A stretch of DNA of 64,000 bases, from positions 449,200-513,199 of the forward strand of contig JAKUCV010002500.1 in NCBI GenBank assembly GCA_028386065.3, read 5' to 3'. Shown here piece after piece: positions 60,069 to 64,000 of this stretch; positions within the stretch are counted from its first letter, which is position 1; every line of letters starts with the position of its first letter. Source of the stretch: Turnera subulata (Eukaryota > Streptophyta > Magnoliopsida > Malpighiales > Passifloraceae). The notes beneath the pieces were generated by a model. The model worked only from the letters and a program-made list of their open reading frames with translations. It was not told where the DNA came from and searched no databases. The position numbers and the translations under genes are program-made.

Positions 60069-62853
60069 TGAAATGCCCCAACCCGTATTTACCGTACACA
60101 GAAACACGTGCCGGAACTGTAATACCCCGACCAACAATGCATCGCATACAGTGTATACAATAGAAAATCGGCTTAACCACAAATAACAAAAGTACGTCTG
60201 GCCCTACAGCCCAACAATATAAACAAGTCACCCGAACTCCGGGAACATCAACAACAACACAACCAGCCCATTGGCCCAACAATAACAATAAATAGCACAG
60301 CGAAAGACTTAATAACTCACAAAGACACTATATGCGACACTGATGCAAACTAATGGATTCGAGTCCTGTCCAAGGGATAACGCCGCAGCCTGTCTGGAAT
60401 GCATCATACCTGAATCACAAATAACTCAACCTACGGGATGAAAGCCCGCAGGTGAGGGGTGAGTCTGAAGTGCCCACCAACCATGGATAGACAATCAATA
60501 TGCAACACTATAAATTACTCAAGGTCGAAAACAGGCATAACAGCCAAAATACACCAATCCAAAAGACTTGACCCAAAACTGATCCAAGACCCAAAAAGAC
60601 TTAAACAAAAATCCAATTTCCAATTTTATCTTTCCGGGTCCCGTCACGGATAAGCTAGGGGTCAGACCTGGTCATCAACATATTTTGGGTGCCAGATCAA
60701 ATCCAAGAGAGCCAAGGGATCGACATCCCAAAATAGTAACCCAGGGATAGACATCCCAAATATAATCACGGGATAGACATCCCAAGCATAGACATGCTTA
60801 TCACAAGTAACCCAGATCATGGCCACCACAAAATAGTCTGAAACCATCGAGTCGTACCACTACTTACCACGTGACAATTATATCATCATCATCCAAAATC
60901 CAAATCCCAAGGATCAACATCCCTAACCAAAACACCGGGATAGAAATCCCAATCCAAAACCAAGGATCGACATCCTCATCACATTTTATTATTTAATCCA
61001 TTATTCTTATACCAAAAGACACGGAAATAAATATCCAAAACTCAATGCACGGGGATAAGCATCCCAAAACCAAATCATGGGGATAAACATCCCAAAATCA
61101 AACAAGGTACTGGGATAAACATCCCGAATCATACCACAACAAATGCAACAATCAACAGTGCAACAATCATCATACACAACAACCGAGTAATACAGGCACA
61201 TATTGAAAGAAATCCATCCTCACCTTAGCCGATTATCAATTTTGGAAATGCCCAACAGACTCCAAGTCCGGTTCCTCAGGTATCTGCTCGTTATCAACTC
61301 CTATATCAAACAAATAATATGCATATAAGATGTCATGCAGATGCCATGCTAATACTGTACACCGTAAATTAAATATAAACTCGCCTCGGTTACTTCCCCG
61401 GGTTATTTCTCTATTATCATCATAATTCACCATTTATTTCCAGTGTTAAAAATAATACTACACTTATACCTATACCCGGATATTATTCCGGTATTTTATT
61501 ACCTTGATAATATCCTTTCCATAATTATTTTCCTCAAAATAATTTTTATTTACCATATATAATATACTTTTCCCATTTCTAAAATTTTATTTCCCCAAGT
61601 TATTTCCCAAAATATTATTTCCACAAATTATTTTTATTTTCCCAGAATTATATTTATTCCTAGAATATCTTTTCTTCTTTTTTTTTATTAAATCCGGACT
61701 AGGCCCAAACAGTGCCAGATCAGGCCATGCACAGTGCCAAGCCCAGACCCCAAACAGGAGCCCAGGAGCAGCCCATGTGCAGGCCTAGAGATCCGGCCCA
61801 GCAGCCCAACCCACGCTTCAAAACTACCCAGCCCAAGATCCAACTCACACTACTCGGGTCAACCCGACCCTAACCGGGTCGTCTTCAACCCGGGATGCTA
61901 ACCTTGAGTAGAAGGCAATGGCGCGCGTGTCGAGGCGAGGTGGCAAGCAGGGCGAGGCGTGCGGCACAGCGACGACTGGCGCGAGGAGGGCGACAACGGG
62001 CGGCGTGCACGGAGCAGCAGGACGAGTTCGGCTTGACTCGTCGGGTCGTCGTGACGGCGGCAGTGTGCAGGCGGGACAGCGGCAGCGAGGGAGAGGAGAG
62101 GAAAAAGGAGAGGAGGGGAAAGAGACGGGTGGCGGTGGTCGGGTGTAGGTCGGCATTGGTTGGGTGGGGAAGAAGAAGAGAAAAGGAGAAAAGGGAAGAG
62201 AGGAGAGGTGGTGACTGTGTTGTGGTGGCGGTTCACGGTGGCAACGACGTGAGAGGTGGAAGAGGGGAAGATGGGGTTGGCTCAAAACTACGTAGTTTTG
62301 GAGCTGGGTGTGTGTTTTGTTATTTTTCTGCTTGGTTCAGTAGGTTGTATGGTTTTTTTTCCAGGCAGTGTTTTTGCAGGGTTTACAGGGAAGTGAGGGG
62401 AGATGAAGACTGGTGTGCACTGGGTTGGCATGAGACACAGGTGAAGGACATGCAGATCACTGGTATAGCACGGGCAGGGTACTGGCCACGCACAGGTGTA
62501 ACAATCTGCTCACAAGCTTCACAGTAGAAGGCGGCGGCAGCCTAATACTGTGCAGCATGTGAGGCGGGTTCTGTCCGGACCAGAAAATAACTTTAGTACC
62601 CCCTTAGCTTTATTTCTGGTCTGATAACTCGAGGATAAACCCGACTTTTTTGAAGATTCCTGGACCCGAAAAATTCCAACTTTGGTCCGAAAAATCCGCA
62701 GAAAAATCCCGAACGTGGAACAGGGCTCGGTTTCAGAATCCAAAGCTCGATTTACCATAGATTAATTACCCAAGATTAATTTTAATGGTAAATAATGGTA
62801 AAATAAATTTTTACGGTACCGGTAAAAACATAAAAATTACCCGGGCTGTTACA
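60069..62853 (-). mobile_element. 3' LTR of a Tekay/Del Ty3/gypsy element
   Basis: 2,785 bp, TGAAATGCCCCAACCC to CCGGGCTGTTACA. Beyond it on the right the minus strand continues with a polypurine tract and pol, so the full element extends past the window edge. It resembles the solo LTR at 20991-23770 most closely. It includes the GGGAT-N4-ATCCC array and a CAAAACTACGTAGTTTTGG palindrome at 62282. The 210-codon ORF at 61895 is GC-rich low complexity. Confidence 0.85.
60716..61125. repeat. Array of palindromic GGGAT-N4-ATCCC motifs
   Basis: Perfect or near-perfect copies at 60716, 60744, 60770, 60909 (degenerate), 60937, 60962, 61052, 61080 and 61112, for example GGGATAGACATCCC and GGGATAAGCATCCC. 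Stems are conserved and spacers vary, with spacing from 26 to about 140 bp. Copy number is about three times that in the related LTR at 20991-23770. Confidence 0.75.
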
Positions 62854-62888
62854 GCCTACCCACCTTAAAGGAATTTCGTCTCTGAAAT
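62854..62888 (-). other. Polypurine tract of the gypsy element
   Basis: The minus strand reads CTTTAAGGTGGGTAGGC directly before LTR start TGTAACAGCCCGGG, after a decayed GAATTTC/GAAATTC palindrome. It is the same layout as in the LARD-like element, which supports common ancestry. Confidence 0.75.
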
Positions 62889-64000
62889 TCACTCTGATGC
62901 TGAGAACAGGTGCGGATACTGAGAACGCATGTGCTCCTCAACTTCCCATGTAGACTCGTTCGCAGAGTGCTTGCTCCACTTAACCTTTACCATCGGAATG
63001 ACTCGGTTCTTCAACTGTCTGACCTCTCGGGCAAGAATCTGCTCTGGCAATTCTGTATACGTAAGATCCTCTGCGACCTTAACATCTGTTGTAGTAACCA
63101 CGTGACTCGGATCCGATCTGTACCTCCTTAACTTGGAAACATGAAACACATCATGAATCCGTGACAACTCCTCTGGTAAAGATAATCTATACGCCAAGGG
63201 TCCAACCCTTTCTACGATCTCATACGGTCCGATGTACCTGGGACTCAGCTTCCCTCTTTCCCAAATCTGATAACACCCTTCCAGGGTGCAACTCGAAGGA
63301 AAACTCTTTCTCCCACCTGGTACTCCATCTCACGACGATGTTTGTCAGCATAACTCTTTTGTCGGTCCTGTGCTGCTCTCATACTCTGCTTAACTACCTG
63401 AATCTTATCAACTGTCTGCTTAACCAAATCTGGACCCACAATCAAACGGAGACCTTCTTCATCCCAACATACTGGACTTCAGCACTTTCTTTCGTAAAGA
63501 GCTTCAAAAGGTGGCATGCCGATGCTGGAATGAAAACTATTGTTGTAGGCGAACTCCGCTAAGGACAAATACTGATCCCAACTCCCATTAAAATTAAGAG
63601 CACAAGCCCTTAACATGTCCTCCAGTGTCTGAATAGTCCTTTCTGACTATCCATCAGTCTGAGGATGAAACGCAGTACTGAAACTCAACTTCGTACCCAA
63701 AGCTGCTTGCAGACTCTTCCAGAACCGTGATGTGAATCTCGTATCTCTATCTGAGACTATGGACTTAGGGATTCCATGTGGTCTCACAACCTCTGCAACA
63801 TATTGCTTTGCCAAGTTGTCTAGGGTGTCTGTCTATCGGATGGGGAGAAAATGAGCTGATTTTGTAAGTCGGTCAACAATAACCCAGATGACATCATGCT
63901 GCCTCCGAGTCAATGGTAGTCCAACCACAAAATCCATAGTGATCATCTCCCATTTCCACTCTGGCACTGTCAAAGATCTCAATTTTCCTGTTGGAGCCCG
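62889..64000 (-). pseudogene. Ty3/gypsy (Tekay/Del) integrase and chromodomain, mutated, runs off the right edge
   Basis: Minus strand, right to left. The integrase core has ITMDFVVGLP, VIVDRLTKSAHFLP, HGIPKSIVSDRDTRFTSRFW and an SERTIQTLEDMLR helix, giving the D,D,E triad, then FAYNNSFHSSIGMPPFEALY. Next come the GERVFLRVAPWKGVIRFGK and SPRYIGPYEIVERVGPLAYR segments, DVFHVSKLRRY, and a C-terminal chromodomain (VKWSKHSANESTWEVEEHM) ending naturally at 62889. Damage: stops replace the residues after FLPIR, after HPQTDG and after YERKC, and there is a one-base frameshift near 63270. RT, protease and gag lie outside the window. Dead copy. Confidence 0.9.

Noticed and set aside
61895..62527. 210-codon ORF in the right-hand LTR
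   Set aside because: Arg/Gly strings in a GC-rich LTR segment with equally long ORFs on the other strand.

Overview
This is a plant nuclear window, probably a eudicot. It holds protein genes with short GT-AG exons and long AT-rich introns, set in a dense layer of nested LTR retrotransposons, LINEs and non-autonomous DNA transposons. There is no sign of a prokaryote or organelle. I mapped everything by eye, so transposon boundaries are exact only where a target-site duplication (TSD) is quoted.

Genes. Three ordinary genes can be supported. (1) 756-17420, minus: the first 38 coding exons (1,531 codons, frame open throughout) of a callose synthase most like Arabidopsis CALS8/GSL4. The C-terminal part lies beyond the left edge. 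(2) 45125-46179, plus: a two-exon SOUL heme-binding family protein. (3) 46777-48592, minus, convergent with (2): a three-exon conserved plant protein of 421 residues with a presequence-like N-terminus, an Arg/Gly-rich linker and a conserved C-terminus.

Transposons, left to right. 17.4-24.4 kb is a nest: an old LINE was hit in its poly-A tail by a long-TIR Mutator-like element (17878-20349) and in its RNase H tail by a hAT-type element (20412-24074). That hAT-type element later received a 2.8-kb solo LTR. 24.4-36.0 kb holds another solo LTR candidate, then a hAT-type element split by a decayed Copia (26027-35687), which is itself split by a 3.6-kb solo LTR (31101-34733). 38.9-42.7 kb is a third solo LTR carrying a hAT-type insertion. 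43.2-43.9 and 49.3-50.0 kb are Mutator-like foldbacks. 50.8-59.6 kb is a young LTR element with 3.2-kb LTRs and no gag-pol, sitting inside an older SIRE-like LTR. From 60.1 kb to the right edge is a Tekay/Del-type Ty3/gypsy element with a mutated integrase and chromodomain.

Most unusual. (a) The 50.8-59.6 kb element has a 2.4-kb internal region that, antisense to the element, carries two small gene units with their own TATA-like boxes. One encodes a 227-residue protein joining an unrecognised N-terminal part to half of a LINE-like endonuclease. (b) The decayed Copia contains about 2 kb of tiny hairpins (28.9-31.0 kb) whose stems all differ but whose loops mostly read CTTC. (c) Some Tekay LTRs carry a variable array of a GGGAT-N4-ATCCC palindrome.
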